Notes under the pieces: generated by a model
What the model saw: the letters and a program-made list of their open reading frames with translations, nothing else
Told to the model about the DNA's origin: nothing
The model's database searches: none
Shown: positions 47,255 through 55,050 of the stretch, in pieces
How positions within the stretch are numbered: position 1 is the stretch's first letter
Layout: every line of letters starts with the position of its first letter
Made by a program: the position numbers and the translations under genes
DNA from: an uncultured Actinomycetes bacterium
GTDB lineage: Bacteria > Actinomycetota > Acidimicrobiia > Acidimicrobiales > RAAP-2
Direction: 5' to 3'
Assembly (NCBI GenBank): GCA_903924205.1
Contig: CAIYAP010000003.1
Location: 1 to 64,000 of the forward strand
Length of the DNA: 64,000 bases

Positions 47255-47848
47255 ATGACCTCCGCCAGCCCCCGTACCTACGCCCCGCGCATCCCTCGAG
47301 AGGAAGCGGAACGGCGCATTGTGGAGTCGGCCATTGAATTGTTGCGGTCCGGGGATTTCAGCGAGGTCTCCTCGCGCAAAATCGCCGAGCGCGCGGGAGT
47401 CCACGCACCCACTATCGCTCGCTATTTCGGATCCATGACCGGGCTCTTTGCGGTGGTGGCTCATGAACTCGCCGAACGCAACCTCACCGCCTTCCCCGAT
47501 GCGATCAACGAGGTGGTCAACGACTCTGACCTCATGCTGCGCTCGCGTTTAGTGGCGTGGTGCCTCTTTCATGGCGCGTCTCCGGAGCTGTTTATGACCT
47601 CTCGCGCGACACCGGGTGGTCGAAGCCTGCTCCAACGGCAAGAAGGGTTTGCGAAGGTGTCCCCCCGCACGACCGCGGCCATCACCGAGATTTCTCGGTT
47701 CGCTTTCGAAGGTTTCGCCATCATGGGCCAGACCCATGAGTTTTCGCCGGAACAATTGGCCGACACCTTGGCCTTGATTCAAGAAATCCGGCGGCACTTG
47801 CCGGAGGTGGAGCGATCACTCGGCTGGGACCAGCCGAGCACGGCTTAG
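47255..47848 (+). CDS. TetR-family transcriptional regulator
   Basis: A 197-residue regulator. The N-terminal HTH is visible (RRIVESAIELLRSGDFSEVS, then RKIAERAGVHAPTIARYFGS), followed by a helical ligand domain. It is divergent from the large FN3 surface protein 123 bp away and could regulate it, but the spacing alone does not prove this. Its end overlaps the convergent VOC/SnoaL gene by 4 bp. Confidence 0.88.
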   Translation: MTSASPRTYAPRIPREEAERRIVESAIELLRSGDFSEVSSRKIAERAGVHAPTIARYFGSMTGLFAVVAHELAERNLTAFPDAINEVVNDSDLMLRSRLVAWCLFHGASPELFMTSRATPGGRSLLQRQEGFAKVSPRTTAAITEISRFAFEGFAIMGQTHEFSPEQLADTLALIQEIRRHLPEVERSLGWDQPSTA

Positions 47849-48582
47849 GTCTCGTTCGAGCCCTCACGGTAGGTCTTCACGGATGTGATGAGGCCAGCAT
47901 CCACACTCAACGCAATCGCGATATCAAACTCCAGCGACTGGCCGGCCACGTGCAAAATCTCGTGGATTTCTGCCATGGCGTGACGGCCGTCCACCACGAC
48001 ACTCGTGATGGTGATCTCCGGCTTCCAGCTCCAAAATCCCGCATCAAAGAGCTCTCGCACTTCGGAGATGCCTGACATCACGTCGCTGCCGGTGGACCAC
48101 GCCACGTCAGAACTGAGCGTCGCGAAGAAGGCGTCGGCGTCGTGGCGAGCGAGAGCCTCGAAGTGTCGCGACACGACAGTTCGCGTGCCGGAGTGCTCCT
48201 CGAGATCTTCAATCAAATCCCAGCGATTCCCGTATTTGTCACGAAAGACGCAGACCCATCCGTAGACCTCGTGGCGAGGGCTTTCTTCGAAGTGAACGCC
48301 ACGTTCCGAAAGACGAGCGTGGTAACCGTGGAAGTCGGTGGTGTAGAGGAAGTAGGCCACCCGACCACCGGCCGCCTTACCGAGGTGGGCAACCTGCTCG
48401 TCGTTGCTGGGCAGGGCCAACAAGAGGCGCCCCGCCTGCCGACCGCTCTCGACGATGACCCATCGCTTGGAATCACTGAGCGGCGTGTCGTCGACGAGCG
48501 TGAACTCCAGTGTGTTCGTGAAATACGAGATCGCGTCGTCGTAGTCGTCAACCAGAAACGTGGTGTGGGGCAAGCGCAGCAT
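47845..48582 (-). CDS. VOC (glyoxalase-like) protein fused to a SnoaL-like domain
   Basis: A 245-residue protein with two domains. Residues 1-125 are a glyoxalase/bleomycin-resistance VOC fold (LRLPHTTFLVDDYDDAISYF, ending CVFRDKYGNRWDLIE, with the metal-ligand Glu). Residues 130-245 form a SnoaL/NTF2-like domain (VVSRHFEALARHDADAFFATL and VVVDGRHAMAEIHEIL). Each fold binds small organic ligands, and the fusion suggests an enzyme or resistance protein of unknown substrate. It lies 34 bp from the hydrolase gene behind it on the same strand. Confidence 0.8.
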   Translation of the reverse strand: MLRLPHTTFLVDDYDDAISYFTNTLEFTLVDDTPLSDSKRWVIVESGRQAGRLLLALPSNDEQVAHLGKAAGGRVAYFLYTTDFHGYHARLSERGVHFEESPRHEVYGWVCVFRDKYGNRWDLIEDLEEHSGTRTVVSRHFEALARHDADAFFATLSSDVAWSTGSDVMSGISEVRELFDAGFWSWKPEITITSVVVDGRHAMAEIHEILHVAGQSLEFDIAIALSVDAGLITSVKTYREGSNET

Positions 48583-48616
48583 CGCGAAACCTTAGTCAGC
48601 GCCGCCGGGGTTCTCG

Positions 48617-49303
48617 CTAGGCGCGAGTGGCGACCGCGACGACGAGCTGGCCCAGCTCGTCGGTGTGGCTGAAGAAAGGGGAGTGATCACTGGCCAGGCG
48701 GAGCACCTCGGTGCAACGAGTAGCCATCTGCTCTTGGGCAAAGAGGGGGATGGCCTGATCGTTGGTGCACAGCACGTACGTGGACGGAATTTCTCGCCAC
48801 GCCACCTCGGTGACGGGTTGCATGAACGACGACATGCTCTGGGTGCGCAACGCGGCACTGGCTTGGGCAGCGATGTCTGGTGAACACTCGTTGTAAAACA
48901 CGTCGGCGGGGGTTCCCGCCGTGAGACGCTCGCCATCGGCGCTGCGAATCCACCACGGTGGGTCCATCGAACCACAGGCGGCGAATAGCGACTCGCCCTC
49001 GTCGAGAACAAACGCGGTGAGGTAGATGATGCGCGAGACGTTCGTCAGTCCGACGAGCGCTTGAGTGGTCACGACACCGCCATAGGAGTGTGCGAGCACG
49101 ACGCAGTCACCATCGAGGGAGGTCACGGCCTCGCGCAGGAGGGCGGCATCGCGGTACAGGTCCCCGATGGGTTCGCCGTCGTGAGCGACGCTCGTGAGCT
49201 CCACGGTGGACGAGGTGACGCCGCGTGCGGCGAGAATGGCGCGCACCTCATCGAAGCCCGAACCGTGGTGCCAAGCGCCATGTACCAAAAGAATGTGAGG
49301 CAT
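48617..49303 (-). CDS. alpha/beta hydrolase, EstC-like
   Basis: A 228-residue hydrolase. ILLVHGAWHHGSGF gives the oxyanion-hole segment (HGAWHG type), VLAHSYGGVVT the nucleophile Ser, and LASDHSPFFS the catalytic His near the C-terminus. It belongs to the small esterase/EstC-like group and its substrate is unknown. It is followed by the VOC/SnoaL gene, so the two may work on one metabolite. Confidence 0.88.
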   Translation of the reverse strand: MPHILLVHGAWHHGSGFDEVRAILAARGVTSSTVELTSVAHDGEPIGDLYRDAALLREAVTSLDGDCVVLAHSYGGVVTTQALVGLTNVSRIIYLTAFVLDEGESLFAACGSMDPPWWIRSADGERLTAGTPADVFYNECSPDIAAQASAALRTQSMSSFMQPVTEVAWREIPSTYVLCTNDQAIPLFAQEQMATRCTEVLRLASDHSPFFSHTDELGQLVVAVATRA

Positions 49304-49404
49304 GCGCGGAGATTAATGCCGAGCCGCAGGGGCGTAAAGTCCAGCACGACGTGCGACGGCCACGGCGAGAAAGTAATTATTGAAGCCCGATGACGAATGA
49401 GGAG

Positions 49405-50013
49405 CTATTTTTCCTCGTCGCGGCCGAAATACATATTAAAAATGGCCTCGATGGCCAATGCGTTCCAATCAGCCTGAAAGTCCTCATCAGCCCATGATTC
49501 AATGAGGACGCGTGAGTTAATGATGCCGTAGTACAAGAGACAGGCGGCCTGAGTATTGAGTCCAGGTCGCAACCATCCTCGCTCTTGGGCGATTATCAAG
49601 ATTCCCCCAATAGCCGCACTGGTCTCGCGATGGATAAGTTCCAATTGGTGAGCGAGATCAGGACGCCGATATGAAGCGCCGAGCGCGCTCGCTCGACTCA
49701 TGCGGCGATCAAAGAATTCGGGAGTGAGAAACGAGTCAAACACGGGCCTCACCGTGGCCTTGAGGTCATCCACGCTCTGGGCATCAGCCAACATTCTCGT
49801 CAATTCCGGTAGTGAGGCGATCATGGAGCGGCGGTATTGCTCTGCACGAGCGGCCGTCACCAATCCCTCACGATCGCTGAAGTAATGACGCACCATCGCC
49901 ACCGATAAACCCGCCGCCGCGGCCACTTCACGAACGTGAAGCTCGGCTTCGCCACTTTCATCGATGATGGAGATGGCTGCTTCCAGGAGGCGTTGTCGGC
50001 TTGATTGGGGCAC
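49405..50013 (-). CDS. TetR-family transcriptional regulator
   Basis: A 202-residue regulator from the GTG at 50013. The N-terminal HTH is RQRLLEAAISIIDESGEAEL with REVAAAAGLSVAMVRHYFSD, followed by a helical domain with the TetR_C-type ending (NTQAACLLYYGIINSRVL). Starts further upstream would run over the FN3/OmpA fragment. It lies about 100 bp before the hydrolase-VOC pair on the same strand and may control that pair. Confidence 0.87.
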   Translation of the reverse strand: MPQSSRQRLLEAAISIIDESGEAELHVREVAAAAGLSVAMVRHYFSDREGLVTAARAEQYRRSMIASLPELTRMLADAQSVDDLKATVRPVFDSFLTPEFFDRRMSRASALGASYRRPDLAHQLELIHRETSAAIGGILIIAQERGWLRPGLNTQAACLLYYGIINSRVLIESWADEDFQADWNALAIEAIFNMYFGRDEEK

Positions 50014-50074
50014 GGCGGAATCGTACTGTGCGACTCTCAGGGGACTTCTTAGGATTCCGCGACGGTGACGATAA

Positions 50075-50542
50075 TTTTCGTCAGACCCGAGTAAAGCGGC
50101 CCTGACCTGTTCGGTATCCGGTCTGAAGCCGCGCATCAACTACACCTACACGGTGATCGCGGTGAATTCCGTGGGTGTCAACAAGCCGCGTCTCGCTCGT
50201 CGTGCGATTGACACCAACATCCGCATTGCGACCTTTGCGGTGGGCAAGACCACTATGTGGTCGGGTCTCTACCGCCAGGCCTACATCACTGCGTTCTACA
50301 TCAAGAAGTTCAAGTTCACCAGCGTGACCATTACTGGTTACGCGAACTTTGGCGGCAGCCGCGCGACGGTCTTGGCCTACACCCAGGCTCGCGCTCTGAC
50401 GGTGGCCAACTACTTGAACCGCGTGCTCTCCTCGATGCACGTGACGGGCGTCACGTTGACCGCCGTGGGAAATGGCACTCGCCTCGTCGGTCGTAGCAGC
50501 AAGCTCAACCGCTCAGTGACCGCACTGCTCAGCTACAAGTAA
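50075..50542 (+). pseudogene. 3' fragment of an FN3/OmpA-like surface protein
   Basis: One frame is open from just after a TAA at 50072 to the TAA at 50540-50542. It begins inside an FN3 domain (LTCSVSGLKPRINYTYTVIA) and continues into an OmpA-like C-terminal module (VTITGYANFGGSRATVLAYT), as at the end of the gene at 43553. No start codon with ribosome site or signal peptide is present, so it is a decayed gene end that kept its terminator. A short product starting at GTG 50153 is possible but would lack export signals. Confidence 0.7.
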
Positions 50543-50558
50543 CAACTCCGAATCAGCA

Positions 50559-50590
50559 CACTGCCCCCGGCCGAATGGCCGGGGGCAGTG
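50559..50590 (+). terminator. Rho-independent terminator after the FN3/OmpA fragment
   Basis: CACTGCCCCCGGCC (50559-50572) pairs with GGCCGGGGGCAGTG (50577-50590), a perfect 14-bp stem with a GAAT loop, followed by TTGTTGT. It probably ended the parent gene. Confidence 0.85.
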
Positions 50591-50645
50591 TTGTTGTACA
50601 GGTAGAGCGACGTGGGACTTGCAGTAATCCACGTATCGTGAGGCG

Positions 50646-51566
50646 GTGCTTGGATACCCCTCACGACGCCGAGCCGTGGTGACTACCGTGGCCATGATGA
50701 TGATGGGCCTCACCGTGAGTGCAACGGGAGGCGCTACGTCGCCTGCGACCGTCTCTGGTGATGCGCATCCACCATTTACAACGGCTCTGATGAATTATCT
50801 GCACTCGCGTGTCGGCACCATCACTATGACGTTGCACGATGTGATCAACCAACAAACTTGGTATCTCAACGCCGATCAGTCGCATCACGCCAACAGCATC
50901 ATCAAAGTGGACATCTTGGCTGCTTACTTGTATCAGGTACAAGGAACGCATCTACCGATCTCGGCGGATAATCGTCTGCGGCTCGCGCGCATGATTGAAG
51001 ACAGTAACAACGACGATGCCACCTACTTTTACAAAATCATCGGCTCGTGCCAGGGACTGACCCGCTTCAACTCTCTGATCCCGCTGCGAGCGACGGTGCC
51101 GGTCTGCCCGTCAGCCACTTTCTATGGCTGGGGGCTGACCGCAACCACGGCGAGTGACCAAGTAACCATCATGAATCTGTTCGCTCCCGGATCGACTCTT
51201 TTGACCGTGGGGTCGCAAAATCTCGGGCTGTCGTATCTCACCCATGTGTCACCGTCGACGACGTGGGGCGTGGGCTACGCACGCGCTAGAGGTGATGTCA
51301 TCGCGTTTAAGAATGGATGGTCGCCACTCACCTCCTTGTCGAACTGGGAAATGAATTCTGTCGGCTGGGTTGTTGGCACGAACCGGAACTACCAGGTAGC
51401 GATTCTGATCAGCCGGAATCCCAGCTACGCGTATGGTGTGGCAACCCTCAATAATCTCTCTGAACTGCTGTACCAGGAGATGGGCAAAGTCGCCTATCGA
51501 ACTCCCGTGTCGACAACAACGACAAGTTCGACAACCACCACTACCTCGACAACGATTCCCGTCTAA
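50646..51566 (+). CDS. secreted beta-lactamase class A-like serine hydrolase
   Basis: A 306-residue exported protein with a signal peptide (AVVTTVAMMMMGLTVSATGG). The catalytic SxxK is S84-I-I-K87 (HANSIIKVDIL). The SDN motif is SNN at 120 (MIEDSNNDDATY), and the KTG-like box is KNG (AFKNGWSPL). These fit the Beta-lactamase2 family, which holds lactamases and DD-peptidase-like proteins; the altered boxes argue against a normal penicillinase. The C-terminus is a Thr/Ser tail (STTTTSSTTTTTSTTIPV), often seen in acidimicrobial exported proteins. The start codon (GTG/TTG) is uncertain. Confidence 0.82.
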   Translation: MLGYPSRRRAVVTTVAMMMMGLTVSATGGATSPATVSGDAHPPFTTALMNYLHSRVGTITMTLHDVINQQTWYLNADQSHHANSIIKVDILAAYLYQVQGTHLPISADNRLRLARMIEDSNNDDATYFYKIIGSCQGLTRFNSLIPLRATVPVCPSATFYGWGLTATTASDQVTIMNLFAPGSTLLTVGSQNLGLSYLTHVSPSTTWGVGYARARGDVIAFKNGWSPLTSLSNWEMNSVGWVVGTNRNYQVAILISRNPSYAYGVATLNNLSELLYQEMGKVAYRTPVSTTTTSSTTTTTSTTIPV

Positions 51567-51571
51567 GCGGA

Positions 51572-51694
51572 CTACTTGTTGTCGCCGAGCAGTCCGGTCT
51601 TGTTGGTTTTCTTGGTGTGCTTCTCGAGGCGCTTTTCCTTGAGGGTCTTTCCGACCTTCTTATTGTTGCGCTGACTCGGTGACTTTTCAGCCAT
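51572..51694 (-). CDS. small basic protein (40 aa)
   Basis: A 40-residue, very lysine-rich peptide (MAEKSPSQRNNKKVGKTLKE, then KRLEKHTKKTNKTGLLGDNK). GAGGA stands 6 nt before the ATG at 51694. Small proteins with this KSLKEKR-like pattern are common in actinobacteria, from memory, and their role is unknown; RNA or ribosome binding is a guess. The longer upstream frame has no good ribosome site. Confidence 0.7.
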   Translation of the reverse strand: MAEKSPSQRNNKKVGKTLKEKRLEKHTKKTNKTGLLGDNK

Positions 51695-51853
51695 GGTGTT
51701 CCTCGTTTCCGGCGTCGCCACGATGACGACGTCACGATGGCTCAGCAAAGACGTCGTGCCTGCACGGCAACAGTTCATCACTGTTCACCCAAACGAGGCG
51801 GCTCTCCCAAGGAATCAACTCCACCTTAACCACCACCGCGTCTCTCGTACGGG

Positions 51854-52021
51854 TCAGCTACCTTCACCACATTCTCGAAGGTAGGCGTCGAGTCCGCCGA
51901 TCACGGCCAAGGTGGCCCGCCATCGTTCTTCCTCGTGGGCGATGTCATCGGGGGTCATCGTCGCGCGCGCCGCACGGCGGATGTGGTCAATCGAGCGTGA
52001 CTCAGCATCGTGTGTCGTCAC
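51854..52021 (-). CDS. small protein coupled to the amidase (55 aa)
   Basis: A 55-residue charged, helical protein (about MTTHDAESRSIDHIRRAARA at the start, with IAHEEERWRATLAVIGGLDA later). Its GTG overlaps the amidase TGA (GTGA), which argues for real translation. No family is recognised. It is the last gene of a four-gene minus-strand operon and could be a subunit or regulator of the amidase. Confidence 0.6.
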   Translation of the reverse strand: MTTHDAESRSIDHIRRAARATMTPDDIAHEEERWRATLAVIGGLDAYLRECGEGS

Positions 52022-53448
52022 GATTCCCACCCCGTCCACGGAGGGGAGATATATCCCATCGGAATGCCCGTGTCATCAAGTTGGCGTACGGCGGAGATGA
52101 TGGCGTCTTCTCGGTGTGGGCGCGCAATCACGATCAGCCCCACGGGAAGTCCACCGTCAGTGGTGAAGGGCATGATGGCACTCGGCCAACCCACGGCGGA
52201 CGTCAAGACGTCAAGGAAGGACGTATAGGTCGTCGGGTTATCGTCTCCGTCACATCGCGGCGCCGCGCTCACGGCGATAGCGGCGGCCGCATCGGCATCG
52301 CCGAGCAGGGTGTCGAGAATCTCAGTGGCCTCACGCTCCGCCTCCTGGCGCGCCGTGTGCGCTTCAGCGAGAGAGACAGTGAGCGCGTGGCGGAAATTGT
52401 CGTAGGGGTACCAGTCTTCGAGGTCGAGGTACTGCATCTGCGAAAGGTCCTCGAGATTCGTTATGCCCGAATCTGCGCGCTGCTGGAGATAGCGATCGAG
52501 GTCGCGATGTAATTCTCCGACTAGTGCGGTGAAGAGGCGATCGGAGAATCCGGGTGACGTGCGGGGAATCAAGCCGCGGGGAAATCGTTCCACGGTGGCC
52601 GCCAGGAACGCGCGGTAGTCATCACGCAGACTCTCGCTCGTCTGAGACGGGTCGTCGAGGTCCGCATCGTCCAAAAGCCGCACTCGCGAGGGCGACGAAG
52701 CCTGCAATGTGCGCCCCAACATGACGGACATCACGAGCTCGATGTCATCACTACTGCGCGCAAAGACCGCGGGCACATCTTGAACCGAGCTGTACGGAAC
52801 CATGCCGGTGTTCGAGATGGCCCCGCGTGTCGCCTTCATGGCGTAGACACCACAGTGTGATGCGGGGTAGGTCATCGACCCCACCGTCTCGGAGCCCAGC
52901 GCAATCGGAGCGAGACCCGCCGCCACCGCGGCCGCGCTGCCCGACGAAGACCCCCCGGGTGAATGGAGACGGTTCCACGGGTTCAGCGTCTGGCCGCCGC
53001 GGTGTGAGTAACCCTCGGGCAAAGTAGAGGAACCCGCCGCGGCCCATTCGCTGAGATTCGCACTGGCGATGAATATCGCCGCCGCGGAGCGAAGAGTGGC
53101 AACGCAGTCAGCATCTGCGGTCACTGTGTCATGAAAAAGGTCAGATCCGGCGCTGCTCATCCAGCCCGCCACTTCGATGTTGTCCTTCACGATGATGGGA
53201 ATGCCCCACAGTGGACCGTGGGCCTCTGATTGCACGCTGAGAATATCGAGTCCCGATTCGTCGACATCAATCACCGCGTGCAGGGCGCTCGCTTCCGATT
53301 CAATCGCCTCAATACGAGTGAGCAGAATCCTCGCTAGGTCAGCGGGATGAAGGGAGAAGTCGCGATACGCCGCGACGAGTTCAGTGGCGGTGAGGCGTGA
53401 CATGGCAAACGATTCGTCGTGGGGATCGTGATTATCGGTGAGGGTCAT
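52018..53448 (-). CDS. amidase (amidase-signature family)
   Basis: A 476-residue AS-family hydrolase. The Ser-cisSer-Lys triad is traceable: Lys in PIIVKDNIEV, the cis-Ser in SPGGSSSGSAAAVAAG and the nucleophile Ser in GSETVGSMTYPA, where most members have DTGGSIR. The Thr-Val-Gly-Ser variant changes the oxyanion loop. The substrate (amide, peptide or plant-type signal) is unknown. It lies 15 bp behind the CxxC protein and overlaps the small protein at its end. Confidence 0.88.
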   Translation of the reverse strand: MTLTDNHDPHDESFAMSRLTATELVAAYRDFSLHPADLARILLTRIEAIESEASALHAVIDVDESGLDILSVQSEAHGPLWGIPIIVKDNIEVAGWMSSAGSDLFHDTVTADADCVATLRSAAAIFIASANLSEWAAAGSSTLPEGYSHRGGQTLNPWNRLHSPGGSSSGSAAAVAAGLAPIALGSETVGSMTYPASHCGVYAMKATRGAISNTGMVPYSSVQDVPAVFARSSDDIELVMSVMLGRTLQASSPSRVRLLDDADLDDPSQTSESLRDDYRAFLAATVERFPRGLIPRTSPGFSDRLFTALVGELHRDLDRYLQQRADSGITNLEDLSQMQYLDLEDWYPYDNFRHALTVSLAEAHTARQEAEREATEILDTLLGDADAAAAIAVSAAPRCDGDDNPTTYTSFLDVLTSAVGWPSAIMPFTTDGGLPVGLIVIARPHREDAIISAVRQLDDTGIPMGYISPPWTGWES

Positions 53449-53463
53449 ATTGTTCCTTGCCGT

Positions 53464-53910
53464 TTAGTTATCGTCATCATCGACGAGGGACACCCACGTG
53501 GAGAGGTCCTCGGCCATGATGTAGTTCGTGCCCTGGCAGGCGGCGCATCCATCGTCGTCTGCACCCATGCACAGGGGACAAAAGATGATGCGGCGCTGGT
53601 CTTCGAGCAGGTAGATCAATTCGTCGTTCTGCCAATTGATGGGTGAACCCAAGGGAACGAGCCGATTGATGACCTGTCGAACCTGATAGTCCACGGCACT
53701 ACGGGCGGTGTCGTCATCCGACCAAATGTGCAGGTAATCATCAGTAATGAGGCCCGTGGGGTCGGCCACCGCGAGGTGCGAGGCGACTTTCCAGTCCGGC
53801 ATCGGCGAGAGCTCCACGGTGATGGTGCTGCCATCGGCCATCGTGAGCGACGCGCTGAGGTCATCCACCCACTCGAGGTGGTAGTTATCGGTGACATCAA
53901 AGTCGGACAT
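53464..53910 (-). CDS. CxxC zinc-binding protein of unknown function
   Basis: A 148-residue acidic protein. Near the C-terminus it has CPLCMGADDDGCAACQG, two CxxC pairs 8 apart that should bind one zinc ion, as in rubredoxin-like or zinc-ribbon knuckles. The N-terminal part is a beta-rich domain (YHLEWVDDLSASLTMADG). It starts 7 bp after the phosphatase and is 15 bp before the amidase, so it is part of that operon. No family is recognised. Confidence 0.65.
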   Translation of the reverse strand: MSDFDVTDNYHLEWVDDLSASLTMADGSTITVELSPMPDWKVASHLAVADPTGLITDDYLHIWSDDDTARSAVDYQVRQVINRLVPLGSPINWQNDELIYLLEDQRRIIFCPLCMGADDDGCAACQGTNYIMAEDLSTWVSLVDDDDN

Positions 53911-53917
53911 ATGCCTC

Positions 53918-54529
53918 CTAGTGACCCTGGCGAATGCGCCGGATAATGGTGTGAATATCAATGTGGTTCTCCTCGAACCACGTCGCCGCACGGTCGAGAT
54001 CTTCGCCGATGTCGCTCTCGGAGCGACCGTGGCGTTCGCCCACGGCACGAATGGCGCTGTCGGCATAGATGATGCCGGCAATAGGTCGAGCGTTGCGAAT
54101 GGCATTCAGGGCGTCAATGACATCCCAGCCCTGGTCGAGCAACATGGCGAAGGCCATGGATGGGCCGCGATTCACGCCCATGTGGCAGTGCACCATCACG
54201 CGCGCGCGGGGGTGTTCGAGGACTGAGTGGAGTGCCTCGATGCCGGCCGCGAACCACTCGGCATCTTGCGAGCCGCCGTTGTCATGGGTGCCGAAGTAGT
54301 GGTAACGAATATCCGGAGCATTCTGGGCAACGAAGTCTTCGTCGGACCACTCACCGCGGAGATCAACGATGTCAGTCACGCCGGCGGCAACCCATTCATC
54401 GAGTTTGGCCGCGGCTTCGTCGCTATCCATGGGGAGGTCACCAGAAATGGTGAGCCATTCGGTAATAGGGCACACTTCGCGGTGCCAGGTCACTATCGCA
54501 CTGGGGCTTAAGGGGTTCGTGTCTTTCAT
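53918..54529 (-). CDS. dual-specificity-type protein tyrosine phosphatase
   Basis: A 203-residue Cys-based phosphatase. The P-loop is VHCHMGVNRGPS (HCxxGxxRG), with the catalytic Cys, and the general-acid Asp likely lies in the DLRGEWSDEDF region. It could remove phosphate from proteins or small molecules. The ATG at 54529 gives a protein that fits the family, while the upstream extension does not. It is the first gene of the phosphatase, CxxC, amidase, small-protein operon. Confidence 0.85.
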   Translation of the reverse strand: MKDTNPLSPSAIVTWHREVCPITEWLTISGDLPMDSDEAAAKLDEWVAAGVTDIVDLRGEWSDEDFVAQNAPDIRYHYFGTHDNGGSQDAEWFAAGIEALHSVLEHPRARVMVHCHMGVNRGPSMAFAMLLDQGWDVIDALNAIRNARPIAGIIYADSAIRAVGERHGRSESDIGEDLDRAATWFEENHIDIHTIIRRIRQGH

Positions 54530-54620
54530 ACTTCGACGATACGAAAGGGGTGTGACAGAGAACCGAGATAACGGGAGTTCGTGATAGTGATGCACGACAC
54601 ATATCACCGAGGAGTTAGCC

Positions 54621-55043
54621 ATGGATGTCAGTAACGCTGTCGAAGTAGATCCCACACAAGCACTGACGTTCTTCAGTGACGATGATCGCTCACCCATCGT
54701 GATGCTGAACTTGCTCAAGTTCAAAGAACGCGCCGACTACGCCGATGAGAGTCTCAATGGCGTCAGCGGGCGTGAGGCGTACCTGCGTTACGGCGACTGC
54801 CTCGGTGGACCTGACGGCGTACTGGCACAATTCGGTGCGCGCATCATCTATTCGGGGGATGTCACCGGTCTCTTGTTGGGTGAGGTTGCTGAACCGTGGG
54901 ATGCGGTGGCATTAGTGGAGTATCCCTCGACGAAGGCGATGCTCGACATGGTGATGTCGGACGCCTACCGGGCAGTGGACCATCACCGCTACGCCGGACT
55001 TGCCGGTCAGCTCAACATCCGAACCCAGAGCATCGCTCGCTAG
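54621..55043 (+). CDS. DUF1330-family protein
   Basis: A 140-residue ferredoxin-like-fold protein. SPIVMLNLLKFKERADYAD and the GREAYLRYG and DAVALVEYPSTKAMLDM segments are those of DUF1330, a dimeric alpha/beta-barrel family of unknown role. GAGGAG lies 7 nt before the ATG. It is convergent with the heliorhodopsin, with only 7 bp between them. Confidence 0.85.
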   Translation: MDVSNAVEVDPTQALTFFSDDDRSPIVMLNLLKFKERADYADESLNGVSGREAYLRYGDCLGGPDGVLAQFGARIIYSGDVTGLLLGEVAEPWDAVALVEYPSTKAMLDMVMSDAYRAVDHHRYAGLAGQLNIRTQSIAR

Positions 55044-55050
55044 GCGAGGG

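Noticed and set aside
47132-47464. extended N-terminus of the large FN3 protein
   Set aside because: The extension overlaps the TetR gene and would bury the signal peptide; the ATG at 47131 has a ribosome site.
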